A DNA stretch of 64,000 bases from Sorex araneus. Lineage: Eukaryota; Chordata; Mammalia; Eulipotyphla; Soricidae. Positions 10,746 through 22,713 of the stretch are shown one piece after another (position 1 is the first letter of the stretch; every line of letters begins with the position of its first letter). The stretch lies in assembly GCF_027595985.1 (NCBI RefSeq), contig NC_073313.1, positions 104,923,052 through 104,987,051 of the forward strand, given 5' to 3'. The notes under the pieces were generated by a model. It was not told the DNA's origin, did no database searches, and saw only the letters and a list, made by a program, of their open reading frames with translations. Both the position numbers and the translations under genes were made by a program.

Positions 10746-11269
10746 CAAGAAAGTGCCTAGAGAGATGTAGTGTAGCATCTAGAATTGTTGGCTATGTTAT
10801 GGCTTGGTTTATGCAGTGTGATAAGTTGTGGGATGGTTTTTTCCACATCACAAAGTGATTCTCTGACTCTAGCTGATTATTATACAACTCAAGTGCTCAA
10901 TTGTCAAATTTGACACTATCTACTTAGAAATAGAGTCAGATTACAATGGCAAAGAGCTCAATTTCACAAAAGTATCCCCACCCCATTTCAGAGGCCAATT
11001 TGCACTTCTTACCAACCAGCCATAGAATGACTATTCCAATGTTGCCCTTATTGAGTTTGATTCATTAATATCCCAGCTTGAATGATTCACATAACTCAGA
11101 GAAACATCTTACTCACTAGATCACCTGTTTGTTCCAAAAGCTATATATATATATTGCCAAGAGGGGCCAGATAAAAGAGATGTGATAAAGAAAAGGGTGC
11201 AGAGGATCTCTCCCTATCTAAATTGCTACTGATTATCAACCAGGAAGCTTCTAAACCCCATCTTTTCTT
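10746..11269. other. No recognised feature
   Basis: Mostly unique sequence with a short (TA)n run near 11,143-11,153. No family assigned. Confidence 0.35.
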
Positions 11270-11437
11270 GTCTGGGGAGGGTTTGGGCACACCCAATGAT
11301 GATCAGGAGTTACTTCTAGCTCTGTGCTGGGGATTGCTCCTGGTGCTTCTGGGGGAACATATGCAGGGCCAGGGATAGAACCAGGGTCATTCATATGTAA
11401 GTCAAGTGTCTTAGCCTCTGTACTATCGCTCATCCCC
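11270..11437 (-). mobile_element. Shrew tRNA-SINE (old copy)
   Basis: Antisense copy: TTGGGCACACCCAATGATG, GCCAGGGATAGAACCAGGG and a head complement ending CTATCGCTCATCCCCC. Confidence 0.8.
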
Positions 11438-11605
11438 CTTTCTTGATATTTAATGCAGGTGCTGTTACAAAGGCATAATTAATAGAATCACTGGCCCATG
11501 GTGATTAATTCAACCTCCATTATGTTCACAGGAAACCTTAATTAGCAGTATTGAGTATCACAGAACATCAGTCAATAAAAAGTTTTTAAAAAATGTAACC
11601 TCCAG

Positions 11606-11766
11606 GGGCTGGAGTGATAGCACAGCGGGTAGGGCGTTTGCCTTGCACGCGGCCGACCCGGGTTCGATTCCCAGCATCCCATATGGTCCCCTGAGCACCG
11701 CCGGGGGTGATTCCTGAGTGCAGAGCCAGGAGTGACCCTTGTGCATCGCCAGGTGTGACCCAAAAA

Positions 11767-11800
<34 letters not shown>
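11606..11800 (+). mobile_element. Shrew tRNA-SINE (young)
   Basis: Near-consensus sense copy with an intact A box and B box (GGGTTCGATTCC) and an uninterrupted A-run of about 30. TSD AAAAATGTAACCTCCAG (11589-11605 and 11801-11817) is perfect. Confidence 0.95.
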
Positions 11801-12059
11801 AAAAATGTAACCTCCAGACCGTCTTCCCTTCCTGAGGTCAGGGGAGTGGGAATGAATGTTCTGACCCTGTAATCATATGCTTGGTTCTCCTCATGACCAA
11901 CCCTCAACTTTGGGTGCTTTCCAAAAGTCACTACATTCACATAACAAAAGACATGTTTAAGGTTCTTTTCCTGGAGAATTCCAAGAGCTTTAGGAACTCT
12001 GCACCAGAAACAGAGACAAAGACCCAGGAGAATTTCTTATAAACTGCATTATCCCAGTG

Positions 12060-12268
12060 TTTACAAGCCTGAGTGTAAATTATGGAATCACCACCTGCTA
12101 TGCTGTGTGACCATGGATAAATTACTTAATCACTTAGCCTTAGTTTATTCATCTATAAAACCAGGGAGACTAAGGATTATTGTTAGCAGGTTACTATCAA
12201 GATTTAAAGAGCTAATACACGTAAAGTACTTTGAAAAGTCTCAGGTGCATACTACGAATTCAGTAAAC
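12060..12268 (+). repeat. MIR element
   Basis: Sense MIR pattern: GCTGTGTGACCATGGATAAA, TTACTTAATCACTTAGCC, TTCATCTATAAAACCAGG and AAAGAGCTAATACACGTAAA. It is fairly complete. Confidence 0.75.
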
Positions 12269-12480
12269 ATTATTTGTTATTCAGGTATGTGTGGGGAGAA
12301 GGGAATAGGTCAATAAACAAGAAAATATAAGTTAGTGGTAAACACAATGGAATGATTAAAATGGGAGACTTGACAGCAAGTAAACACATAGCTATTTTAT
12401 GGTATATAGTGAGATAATAATGTTTGAGCTGAATTCTGAACAAAAAGCAACTGATCATGATAATATAGAAACATACACTC
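12269..12480 (-). repeat. Possible L2 relic
   Basis: GTCAATAAACAAGAAAATA and GAGCTGAATTCTGAACAA resemble the complement of the L2 3' end. The match is loose. Confidence 0.35.
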
Positions 12481-13090
12481 TAGTCCAACCAACTAGGGCT
12501 TTGGCACTTGAACCAAATCCACCACACAGCCTGTTTTTGTAAATGGACTTTTATTGTTTGTGCTTTGTGTTGTACTTTTGTGCTCACGTGCAACACTGAG
12601 TAATTGCAACAGAGAACCATGGAAACCTGAAATCCTCAAAGAATCATTGCTTTGCTCTTTAACACAAAATATTTGATGACCCCTGTTCTAGGTAGAAAGA
12701 ATAGAAAATGCAAATGTCCCAGGCAAGGACCAGCTTGTAGAGTTAAAGGAATAGAAAGAAGTGCTGAAATAAAAGGGAAAATGATATGAATCTTGTATCA
12801 GATCAATGTTAAGTCCACTGATCTGTATTTTGCATAAATTACTTCCTCTCCCTTTTTGAAAGCTGTTCATCTCTAGTCTTTCCGGATCTGATACTGGTAC
12901 TTGTCTCATGAAGACATTTGCTCAACAATTGTTTGAGTGATTCATTGATCTTAATCACAGGTTCTCAGTAATCTTGGATATAATTCATTCCAGTCAGAAG
13001 ATTTCAACTAATTTAGAGGGGCATCTTAACCTATTGCCCACTGTACTCGAAGCTTCTCCTATCAGTTCAAGATTAATTGAAGGCACTATC
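12481..13090. other. No recognised feature
   Basis: Unique-looking AT-rich sequence. A region near 12,490-12,680 (ACTTTTGTGCTCACGTGC, CTTTGCTCTTTAACAC) may be a decayed DNA-transposon or other old repeat, but I cannot identify it. Confidence 0.3.
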
Positions 13091-13094
13091 TATA

Positions 13095-13540
13095 ATTATT
13101 CCTGATTTTTAATTAATTTATTTATTTTTATTTAATCACAGTGAGATACACAGTTGCAAAGTTGTTCATGATTGGGTTTCAGTCATATACTCTTCCAGCA
13201 CCCTTACCTTTATCAGTGTATATTCCCCACCACCAATGTCCCCAGTTTCCTTCCTGCCCCCACACTGCCCTGCCTCTTTGGCAGGTACTTTTCTTGCCTT
13301 TCTCTCTCTCTCACTGTCTCTCTCTCTCATTTGGACATAATGGTTTGCAGTCAAGATACTGAAATTTTATCGTGTATATCCCTTTACCTACTTTCAACAC
13401 TCAGTTCTTGTTCATAGTGATCACTGCCAATTATTATTGTCATACTGATCCCTTCTCTACCCTAACTCCCCTTCAGCCCGCTCATACTTGTGGCAAACTT
13501 CTGACCATTGACCAGTCCTCCTGGCCCTATCAAAGACTAC
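13095..13540 (-). mobile_element. L1 3' end (antisense)
   Basis: The complement of an L1 3' UTR (TTTAATCACAGTGAGATAC, CCACCACCAATGTCCCCAG, TAATGGTTTGCAGTC) that stops before the ORF2 end. Short TC-rich runs lie at 13,298-13,328. Confidence 0.75.
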
Positions 13541-13549
13541 CTAAAACTC

Positions 13550-14620
13550 CTAAAAACAATAAATTTTGTAGAGTGACAGGTTACAAAGCCAATTTCCAAA
13601 AGTACATGACTTTTCTATATGCAAATAATCAAAGAGAAGAAAGTAATATTAAAAAAGAATTCCATTCAATACTATGCAGCTGTTAGAAAAAAGGAGGTCA
13701 TGAATTTTGCATATAAGTGGATCGGCATGGAAAGTATCATGCTAAGTGAAATGAGTCAGAAAGAGAAAGACAGACATAGAAAGATTGCACTCATCTGTGG
13801 AATATAGAATAACAGAGTAGGAGACTAACACCCAAGAATAGAAGAATAGTAGAAGTAAGTACCAGGAGGGTGACTCCATGGCTTGGAAGCTGGCCTCACA
13901 TTCTGGGGAGAGGGCAACTCAGAGAAGGGATCACCAAGTATAATGCGGTCAGAGGGGTCAGAGGCCATGCGGGGGAAGGGTGATGCTGGCTGAATGTAGA
14001 ATAGAGACTGAATACAGTGACCACTCAACACCTCTATTGCGAACCACAACACCTAATTAGAGAGAGAGAACAAAAGGAAATGCCCTGCCACAGTGGCAGG
14101 GTGGGGTGGGGGGAGGTGGGATTGGGGAGGGTAGGAGGGATGTTGGGTGTACCGGTGGTGGAGAATGGGCACTGGTGAAGGGATGGGTCCTCAAACTTTG
14201 TATGGGGGAAACATGAGCACAAAAATGTATAAATCTGTAACTGTACCCTCACGGTGATTCACTAATTAAAAATAAATAAATAAATAAATAAATAAACCAA
14301 CAATTCCATTCATAATTGTGCCTCAGAAAATCAAGTACCTCAGAATCAGCTTAACTACAGAAATTAATGGAATAAAGATGGATATTCTAACATCGACCCT
14401 CATATATGTGATCACTTAATCTTTGACAAAAGAGCAAGCAATATAAAGTGGAGCAAGTAGAGCCTGTTCAGCAAGTGGTGCTGGGAAAACTGGTGTATCT
14501 TCAAAAATGATGCACCACAGACCGAGCAAGGAGAAGCAAAGACAAACAAATTAAAACTACATTAAACTAAGAAGATTCTACACCTCAAAAGAAATGGTGA
14601 CTAAGATATTACCTGATTTT
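13550..14620 (+). repeat. Old L1 ORF2 fragment split by a younger L1
   Basis: The parts 13550-13668 and 14302-14620 join to give the conserved ORF2 stretch VTGYKANFQKYMTFLYANN and, after the gap, sequence equivalent to the [14 protein letters not shown] block of the 29.6-kb L1. It continues to KWSK-like and W-rich blocks with many stops. Confidence 0.7.
13669..14301 (+). mobile_element. Young L1 3' end (sense)
   Basis: Begins inside the ORF2 C terminus (EMSQKEKDRHRKIALICGI reading at about 13,746-13,806), then the full 3' UTR and a (TAAA)n tail. TSD AATTCCATTCA at 13658-13668 and 14302-14312. Confidence 0.88.
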
Positions 14621-15044
14621 AAAAAATGAATCTCATTTTACCTTGTTTCAATGATATCTTTGAGTGGAAATTAACTGCCTTGAACATTTAATTTACTCTG
14701 ATTAATATATATTATATATACATATCTTTTCACAACAGTTATCTAAATCTGCATGTTGACTTTATCTATATCTATATCTGTGTCAGACAGCGTTCCCAAA
14801 ACACATATGGTAAGAGAGAAAACAAAATCATGAATGGGTAGAACTTGAAATTCCCATAGTCAAGAATATTGGGAAATGCTTAACAAAACTAAAACATATT
14901 TCATTCTGGCAGGGCTTCTTGAAATCAATATGCTGGAGTCCATCGGGTGTCTCTAACGGGGAGAGTCATTTTGTAGGATTTCATAAAGTTATTTGATCAA
15001 ATTTTTTTTCAGAATTCCAGCTAATATGTTGAGGTACACCACTG
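14621..15044. other. No recognised feature
   Basis: AT-rich sequence with (AT)n and ATCTAT-type short repeats near 14,705-14,780. No family assigned. Confidence 0.3.
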
Positions 15045-15247
15045 CCTATTTTTAATTGAATCATCATGAAGTACATTGTTAAAATTCATGATTATAATTG
15101 TAATTGTAATCCAATCACAGTTCATGATTGGATTTCGGTCATACAATGTTCCAATGCCCATCCCCCCACCACTGTACATTTCCTAACACCAATGTCCCCA
15201 GTTTCCTTCCACCATCCCCCCATCCCAACCTGCCCCTATGGCAGGCA

Positions 15248-15248
<1 letters not shown>

Positions 15249-15297
<49 letters not shown>
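15249..15297. repeat. (CT)n microsatellite
   Basis: About 24 uninterrupted CT units within the pyrimidine-rich part of the L1 3' UTR, where related copies have only a few TCTC units. This is local expansion. Confidence 0.95.
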
Positions 15298-15299
<2 letters not shown>

Positions 15300-15784
15300 C
15301 TCTGTCTTTCCTTTTGGTGATAATGGTTTGCAATACAGGTAATAAGAAGTTGTTATGATTACTCTTTGCCTGCTTTCAGTACACAGTTATTATCAGTAGT
15401 GATCATTTCCAAACTATTATTGTCATAGTGGTGCTTCCTTCTCTTTCCCAACTGCCTTATCCCTCTAGCACTTGAGGCAAGTTTCAAACTGTGAACTAAT
15501 CCCCCTGGCCCTTGTTCCTAATGTCCTTGGGTATGTTTCTTTATATCTCAAAAATGAGTGCAATTATTCTATCTGTCCCTGTCCTTCTGAATCATTTCTC
15601 TTAGCATGATACTCTTCATGTCTATCCATTTCTAAACAAATTTCATGACTTCATTTATGCTAGTGGCTGCATAGTATTCCATTGTGTAGGTATACCATAG
15701 TTTCTTTATCTAGTTATCTTTCTCAGGCACCTGAGTTGTTTCTAGATTCTTGCTATTGTTAATTGTGCTGCAATGATTATAGAA

Positions 15785-16281
15785 ATTCATACGAAGCCCC
15801 AGCAGCCGAAAACCTCCAGAACCCAACTGTCACCATGCCACACGCTTGGACAACCTCTCCCAAGAAGGAACGAGCTTCACTCAAGATGGGATGAACCTCA
15901 CTGGAGAGTGGACTGGCCGGAAAACCCAGGTAAACCTGTGACTGAGATCTCCAAGCCAGCTCGGATTGGGACTGGGCCTCCTCCCTCCAGGACCCCAGTT
16001 TTCCAGTAGCTTGGCAGTCATACCCACAAATCGCCCCCAGCGCCATGTAATCTTATCAACGGCCAAGATACAGAGGCTATAAAACAAAGCTCCCTGAATA
16101 GAGCGATGCAGACTCTGACATGGCAGATCATGGCAAGCTACCCGTGGCATATTTGATATGCCAAAAATAGCAACAATAATGGGCCTCATTCTCCTGACCC
16201 TGAATGCTACAGGGACGAATGACATGTTATTGGTGCCCGCTCGAGCAAATCGATGAGCAACGGGACGACAGTGATACAGTG
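15785..16281 (+). mobile_element. Non-autonomous RTE-derived element (tRNA-less)
   Basis: The 5' part (CCCCAGCAGCCGAAAACCTC) matches the minus-strand elements at 10.0-10.7 and 54.1-54.5 kb. It is followed by GGCAAGCTACCCGTGGCAT, CCTCATTCTCCTGACCCTG and the RTE 3' end, including CCCGCTCGAGCAAATC at 16236-16251, which is identical to 47413-47428 in the RTE coding end. It ends in GACAGTGATACAGTG rather than poly(A). Confidence 0.82.
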
Positions 16282-16299
16282 GTTATATAGAATTTCCTG

Positions 16300-16640
16300 G
16301 ACATTATATTCTATCCACAACAAGCAATACGAAACAAATCATCTAGCATTGCCTTTATAGCAGACTTGAGTCGTGGTGAGACTGGTGTCGAAATATCGAA
16401 TGTAAACAAAGTAGAGAGAGTGTATGGGGGAAATTGTCTGCCACATAGGTAGGGGAAGGGTAGGAATGGGGGTGGGGGTTGGGGAATACTGAAGATTTTG
16501 GTGGTGGAAAATGTGCACTGGTGAAGAGATGGGTGTTTGATGATTGTATGACCAAAGCTCAAACATGAAAGCTTTATAAATGTATCTTACGGTGAATAAA
16601 AACAAGGGCATGGGGGGCATAATAATAAAATAAAATTAAC
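16300..16640 (+). mobile_element. Composite retroposon, 5'-truncated copy
   Basis: Carries the 3' half of the composite family: AGCAATACGAAACAAATCAT, AGCATTGCCTTTATAGCAG and GTCGAAATATCGAATGT, followed by the L1-like tail (GGTGGTGGAAAATGTGCACT, GGGATGGGTGTTTGA-type) and an A-rich end at 16,620-16,640. The copy immediately downstream has the same order, so two members lie in tandem. About 100 bp of unassigned sequence separates them. Confidence 0.65.
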
Positions 16641-16754
16641 ATCCTGAATAACAAAAGAAAAAGTAATATGGAGTCCATGCCCAATTCAATCAGCTTAATC
16701 AATGGCTGAATAAATAGCAGTACTCCTATATTACTTTTAAAAAAAGGAAATTCA

Positions 16755-17310
16755 TCATGGGATGAAGGTGTTACTGGCACGCCCTCGGCATAGATGAGAT
16801 CCGGAGCAGCCGCGCACGACACGGCCCCTCTGCTCCTTAAAGACTATGATCCGGCAGGTCTACTAACCTATTTTGGCACCCAGAGACTTATAGAAACGCA
16901 TCTAGACTGTAAACTGAACTAAACCAACAGAAATCCAAAACCGCATGGCCGCTGTTGTGGCTGTGCGAGCTCCTATAATCTTCGTTCTCAGCAATGGAAA
17001 ACAAACTATCAAATGATGCCTTTTTAGCAGGTTTTATTGTTGGGGTAAAATTCCAAATAATAATAGTCAGTTCTCTGTTGAAATATTGAATGTATACAAC
17101 ATATATAGAGAATAAAGTGAAGATCATCGGCCACTCTGATGTGGGGGGGTCGTGGGAGGGGGTTTATTGGGGTTCTTGGTGGGGGAACAGGGGCACTGGT
17201 GAAGGGATGGGGGTTTGATCATTATATGACTGAGACTTAAACCTTAAAGCTTTGTAACTTTTGTCCAGATGATTCAATAAAATAAAATTTTTTAAAAATT
17301 TTTTAAAAAA
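16755..17310 (+). mobile_element. Composite retroposon with GC-rich 5' module
   Basis: 5' module: GTTACTGGCACGCCCTCGGC at 16770-16789 and CTTAAAGACTATGATCC. Middle: AACAGAAATCCAAAACCGC and TTCTCAGCAATGGAAAACAA. 3' tail of L1 type: GGGGCACTGGTGAAGGGATG, GATTCAATAAAATAAAATT and poly(A). Probable TSD GGAAATTCA at 16746-16754 and 17311-17319. Shares all modules in the same order with the 23.2-24.2-kb copy on the other strand. Confidence 0.75.
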
Positions 17311-18202
17311 GGAAATTCAGATGGCTTTTTTGCCATGAGTATTTGGGCACCTGGGGCATATTCCCAGAAGTGAGTGCCATTGCTAGGTTGTAAGGAAGCT
17401 CAATTTCTAGCTTTTAAAGAAATGTCCATATTGTTTTCCAAAAAAGCTAGACCAGTTGGCATTCTCAACAACACATAAGGAGAGTCCCTTTCTCCCCACA
17501 TCCACACCCAGTGTATGACAGTATCTGTGGTGTGAGATGATATCTCATTGTTTTGATTTGCATCTCTCTGAGGATTAGTAATGGAGAGCTCTCTTTTACT
17601 TGCCTATTTCCCATGTGTACCTCTTATTTGAGGAAGTTTCTGTTCATTTCTTTCCACCATTTTATGATGGGGTTGCATGTTTTTATCTTGTAATGTTCTA
17701 CCAGTGCCTTATATATTTTTGGCATTAACCCCTTTTCAAATGAATACCATGTATATAATTTTCCCCATTATATGGCTGTCTTTGTATTTTGGTAACTGTT
17801 TCCTTAGAGATGCAGAAGCTTCTGAGTTTAATGCAGTCCCATTTGTTTATCTTTGCTTCTACTTGATTTTACTTACTAGTGGTGTTTTAATCTTTAAAGA
17901 TGCCTTTGGTTTCAATATCATGGAAGATTCTGCCTATATTTTCCTTCATGTACCTTATGGATTCAGGTCTAACTTTTTCCTGGCATTAGAAAGAGGTATG
18001 AGTTCATTCTTTTACATATAGCTGCCCAGTGTTCCCAGCACCACTTGTTGAAGAGGTTTTATTGCTCCATTTCAAATTTCTTGCTCCTATATCAAAGATT
18101 AGGTGATCATATATTTGAGGGTCTGTGTTAGGACGTTTAGCTTTATTCCATTGGTCTTTGGGTCTGTCTTTGTTCTAATACCATGCTATCTTAATTACTA
18201 GC

Positions 18203-18440
18203 ACTGTCTTCCCATTGTTCATTGATTTGCTTGAGTGGGCACCAATAACGTCTCCATTGTGAGACTTGTTGTTACTGTTTTTGGCATATTGAATACGCCA
18301 TGGGTAGCTTGCCAGGCTCTGCCATGCGGGCAAGATACTCTCAGTAGCTTGCCGGGCTCTCCAAGAAGGATGGAGGAATTGAAGCCTAGTTGGCCGCATG
18401 CAAGGGAAACACCCTACCCGCTGTGCTATGGCTCCAGTCC
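18203..18440 (-). mobile_element. tRNA-headed SINE with RTE-derived body
   Basis: Antisense copy: the RTE 3'-end complement (TTGATTTGCTTGAGTGGGCA) comes first, then GGCATATTGAATACGCC, the 5' UTR segment complement and the tRNA head ending at GCTCCAGTCCC. Loose TSD TTAATTA-TA on both sides. Confidence 0.88.
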
Positions 18441-18597
18441 CATTTTAATTAATAATGCTTTTTATTATAATTTGAATTTGGGTAGTTAATGTCTTCCATC
18501 TTATTTTTCTCAAGGATTTCTTTAGCTATTAGTGGGGGGTTGTTATTCCATATAAACTCAGGAGTGTTTGATCAATTCTTTTTGAAAAATATCATGG

Positions 18598-18940
18598 CAC
18601 CAAGTAAAGGACATTTGGAGGACCTGCTCGGGATGGGAGATGCGTGCTGAAAGTAGACTATAGACCGAACATGAAGGCCACTCAATACCTTTATTGAAAG
18701 CCACAACACCAAAAAGGAAAGAGAACAAAAGGGAAAGCCCTACCACAGGGGCAGGGTGAAGTGGGAGGGGATGGAGTGGGGGTGGTGACAAGGATACTGA
18801 GATCATTAGTGGTGGAGAATTGGTACTGGTGGAGGGATGGGTACTCAATAATTGTATAACTGAAATGCAAGCACTAAAATTTGTAAGTCTACAACTGATG
18901 TACCTGATGTTGATTCACTAATAAAAATTTTTTTAAAAAA
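18598..18940 (+). mobile_element. L1 3' UTR insertion (sense)
   Basis: Contains only the L1 3' UTR region (CACTCAATACCTTTATTG, CACTGAT-like G-rich block, GGATGGGTACTCAATAAT) and an A-rich tail. TSD GAAAAATATCATGG at 18584-18597 and 18941-18954 is perfect. Confidence 0.88.
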
Positions 18941-19261
18941 GAAAAATATCATGGGTATCCTTATACGAACTACATTGAATCTGTATGATGCTTGGGGGAG
19001 TATTTCCAGTTTCATAATGTTAATTCTCCTAATCCATGAGCAGGAGATGTGGCTCCATTTTCTTGTGTACTCTATAATTTCTTGAAGTAGTGTTCTGTAG
19101 CTTTCTCTGTATAGGTCCTTCATCTCTTAAGATGATTCTGAGGTATTTAATTTTATGAGGCATAACCGTGAACAGGATTGTTTATTTTTAATATCTCTTT
19201 CTTCTCTTTTATCATTATACATGGACTTTGGGATATTGATTTTGTTACCTACCACTTTGCT

Positions 19262-19469
19262 GGACTGGAGCAATAATATAGCGGGTAGGGCATTTGCCTC
19301 GCACATGGCCGACCCAGGTCCAGTTCCTCTATCCCTCTTGGAGAGCCTGGCAAGTTACTTGTGGCGTATTCGGTATGCCAAAAACAGTAACAACAAGTCT
19401 CACAATGGAGATGTTACTGGTGCCCGTTCAAGCAAATCAATGAACAATGGGACAACAGCGTTTAGGTGC
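19262..19469 (+). mobile_element. tRNA-headed SINE with RTE-derived body
   Basis: Sense copy with head GGACTGGAGCAATAATATAG, then CTTGGAGAGCCTGGCAAG, GTGGCGTATTCGGTATGCC and the RTE-like end GTTCAAGCAAATCAATGAA. It has no poly(A). TSD TACCACTTTGCT at 19250-19261 and 19470-19481 is perfect. Confidence 0.9.
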
Positions 19470-20063
19470 TACCACTTTGCTACACAAATCTATTGTTTCT
19501 AGCAGCTTTTGGTAGTCTTTAGGATTTTCTAAGTATAGTATCATGTCATCTGCAAATAGTGAAGCTTGACTTCTTTCTTTTATCTGGATGCCTTTTTCTT
19601 GCCTAACTGCTATGGCAAGAACTTCCAGTAATGTATTGAATAGAAGAGGTGAGTGTGAGCAATTGTGTGTTGTGCCTGATCTTAGTGGGAAGCCTTCTAA
19701 TTTTTCCCCATTGAGAGTAATTCTTGCTATAGCTTGGGTAGATGGCTTTGACTACATTGAGGAAAGTTCCTTCAACTCCCATTTTGTTGAGAGTTTTTAT
19801 CATGAATGGGTGTCGAATATTGTCAAATGCTTTTTTAGCATCTATTAATATGATCTTATGGTTTTTGTATTTTCTTGTATTTACATGGTGTATAATGTTT
19901 ATTGACTTGTGAATGTCAAACCATCTTTGCATGCCCAGAATGAATCTTACTTGATCATGGTGAATGATATTTTTGATGAGTTGTTACATTCTATTTGTTA
20001 TTATTCTTTTGAGGATATTTGCATAGGTGTTCATCAGGGATATCTGCTCGTAATTACATTTTT

Positions 20064-20230
20064 TTTTTGCTTTTTGGGTCACACCCAGTGATGCTCAGGG
20101 GTTACTCCTGGCTTTGCACTCAGGAATTACTTCTGGCGGTGCTGGGGGACCATATGGGATGCCGGGGATCGAACCCGGGTCGGCCGCGTGCAAGGCAAAC
20201 TCCCTACCCGCTGTGCTATCGCTCCGGCCC
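20064..20230 (-). mobile_element. Shrew tRNA-SINE (young)
   Basis: Near-consensus antisense copy. TSD CTCGTAATTACATTTTT at 20047-20063 and 20231-20247 is perfect. Confidence 0.95.
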
Positions 20231-21004
20231 CTCGTAATTACATTTTTAAGGTGTCTCTATTTGCTTTGGGTATCAGGGTGATATTTGCCTCATAGAAACT
20301 GGAAGTGTTTCTGTTTCTTCAGTTTCCTGGAAAAGCTTGAAAAGGATTGGCAGTAGGTCCTCGTTAAAGATTTGAAAAAAAAAATCACCAATGAGCACTT
20401 CTGGGCATTGGCTTCTGTTTGTGGTGAAACTTTTGATTATCATTTCAATTTTCTCAGTAGTCATAGGTTTGTTCAGGTACTTCATATCTTCTTGCTTCCA
20501 CATTGGGAAAAATCCAGAAGTTTATCCATTTATTGTGGGTTCTCTTATAATGTGGCATAAATATTCTCAGAGTAATCTATGATGATTCTTTGGATTTCTG
20601 TGATTTCTGTTGTGATGTCCCCCCTTTTATTTCTGATTTGGTTTATTAGGGTTCTCTGTTTCCTTGTGAGTCCTTCTAGTGGTTTATTGATCTTGTTTAT
20701 TTTATCAAAGAACCAGCTCTTGGTTTCATCTTTTGGATCATTCCAATCATCTTTTGGATTTTTTTTGGGTTCCAGATCATTAATTTATACTCTAAGTTTT
20801 ATTATTTCCTTCCTATTGCTTGGTTGGGATCCTTTTGTTGGTTATTTTCAAAGATCTTAAGCTGTGAAGTTATTTATGTGGGCCCTTTTGTCCTCCCTGA
20901 TGAATGCTTTCAGTGCTATAAACTTTCCTCTTAACACTGCTTTTGCTGTTTACCACAAGATCTAGTAGCTTGTGTCATCATTCTCACTTGTTTCCAGGAA
21001 CTTT

Positions 21005-22713
21005 ATTTATTTATTTATATTTATTTTATTATTTAATTAGTGAATCACCATGAGGGTACAGATACAGATTCACACATTTTCGAGCTTGTTTTTCCCTCAT
21101 ACAATGTTCGCAAACACATCCCTCCACCCATTCTCCACTACCAATAAGCCCAGTATCCCTCCCACCCCCCAATCCCATCTCCCCCCTACCCCACCCTGCC
21201 TCTGTGGCAGGGTATTCCCTTTTGTTATCTCTCTCCAATTGGGTGTTGTGGTTTGCAATAGGGGTATTTACTGGCCATTGTGTTCAGTTTCTAGTCTACT
21301 TTCGGCACAAATCTCCCTTCCCAGGCTGGATCTCCAACCATATTTTACTTGGTGTTCCCTTCTCTATCTGAGCTGCCTTTCTCCCCAGCATGCGAGACCA
21401 GCTTCCAAGCCATGGAGCAAACCTCCTGGTACTTATTTCTACTATTCTTGGATATTAGTCTCCTACTCTGTTATTTTATATTCCACAGATGAGTGCAAAC
21501 TTTCCATGTCTGTCTCTCTTTCTGACTCATTTCACTTAGCATGATACTTTCCATGTTGATCCACTTATATGCAAAATTCATGACTTCATGAACTTTCTAA
21601 CAGCTGCATAGTATTCCATTGTATATATGTACCAGAGTTTCTTTAACCAGTCATCTGTTCTAGGGCACTCGGGTTTTTTCCAGATTCTGGCTATTGTAAA
21701 CAGTGCTGCGATGAACATATAAGTGCAGATGTCATTTCCACTGAACTTTTTTGCTTCTTTGTGGTATATTCCCAGTAGTGGTATTGCTGGGTCAAATGAG
21801 AGCTCGATTTCTAATTTTTTGAGAAGCGTCCATATTGTTTTCCAGAAGGGCTGAACCACAGTCAGCATTCCCACCAGCAGTGTAGAAGTGTCCCTTTCTC
21901 CCCAAATCCTTTTCAACAGCGGTTGCTTTTGTTCTTTTGGATGTGTGCCAGTCTCTGTGGTGTGTGGTAGTATCTCATGGTTGTTTTGATATGCATCTCC
22001 CTGATGATTAGTGATGTAGAGCACTTTTTCACGTGTCTTTTGGCCATTTGTATCTCTTCCTTGGGAAAGTTTCTGTTCATTTATTCGCCCTATTTTCTGA
22101 TGGGGTTGGATTTTTTTTCTTGTAGAGTTCAACCAGTGCCTTATAAACCCTTGATATCAACTCCTTATCGGAGGAGTATTGGGTGAAAATCCTTTCCCAT
22201 TCTGTAGACTGTCTTTGTATTCTGGTCACTGTATCTTTTACAGTGCAGAAAAAGATGATGGGAGACATCACCCTCCACAACCTCAAACTTTACTACAAAG
22301 CGGTAATAATCAAAACAGCATGGTACTGAACAAAGGCAGAGCCTCAGACCAATGGAACAGGGTGGAATATCCCTACATACAACCCCAAATGTATGACCAT
22401 TTAATCTTTGATAAGGGAGCAAGAAATGTGAAATGGAGCAAGGAAAGCCTCTTTAACAAATGGTGCTGGCACAACTGGACAACCACATGCGAAAGAATGG
22501 GCTTAGACCTCGACCAGACACCGTGCACAAAAATCAGATCAAAATGGATTAAAGACCTCTACATCAGACCACAAACCATAAGGTACATTGAAGACAAGGT
22601 CGGCAAAACCCTCCACAATATTGAAGCTAATGGTTTCTTCAAAGATGACATGCAACTGACCAACCAAGAGGAAACAGAGATAAACAAATGGGACTACATT
22701 AAACTAAGAAGTC
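21005..22713 (-). mobile_element. L1 insertion with 5' inversion (twin priming)
   Basis: 21005-22249 is antisense L1: poly(T), 3' UTR and ORF2 C terminus, with a 184-residue minus-strand frame (21578-22132) reading through PFDPAIPLLGIY-like and WYIYTMEYYAAVRK blocks. 22250-22713 is the adjoining, more 5' part of the same ORF2 in sense orientation (MGDITLHNLKLYYKAVIIKT-like to NKWDYIKLRS). Together they form one unbroken ORF2 segment relative to the L1 at 29.6-31.6 kb, with the 5' part flipped. TSD TCCAGGAACTTT at 20993-21004 and 22714-22725. Confidence 0.9.

Noticed and set aside
17677-18021. 114-residue hydrophobic frame resembling a membrane protein
   Set aside because: It is the antisense translation of the old L1 ORF2, whose complement is rich in hydrophobic codons.
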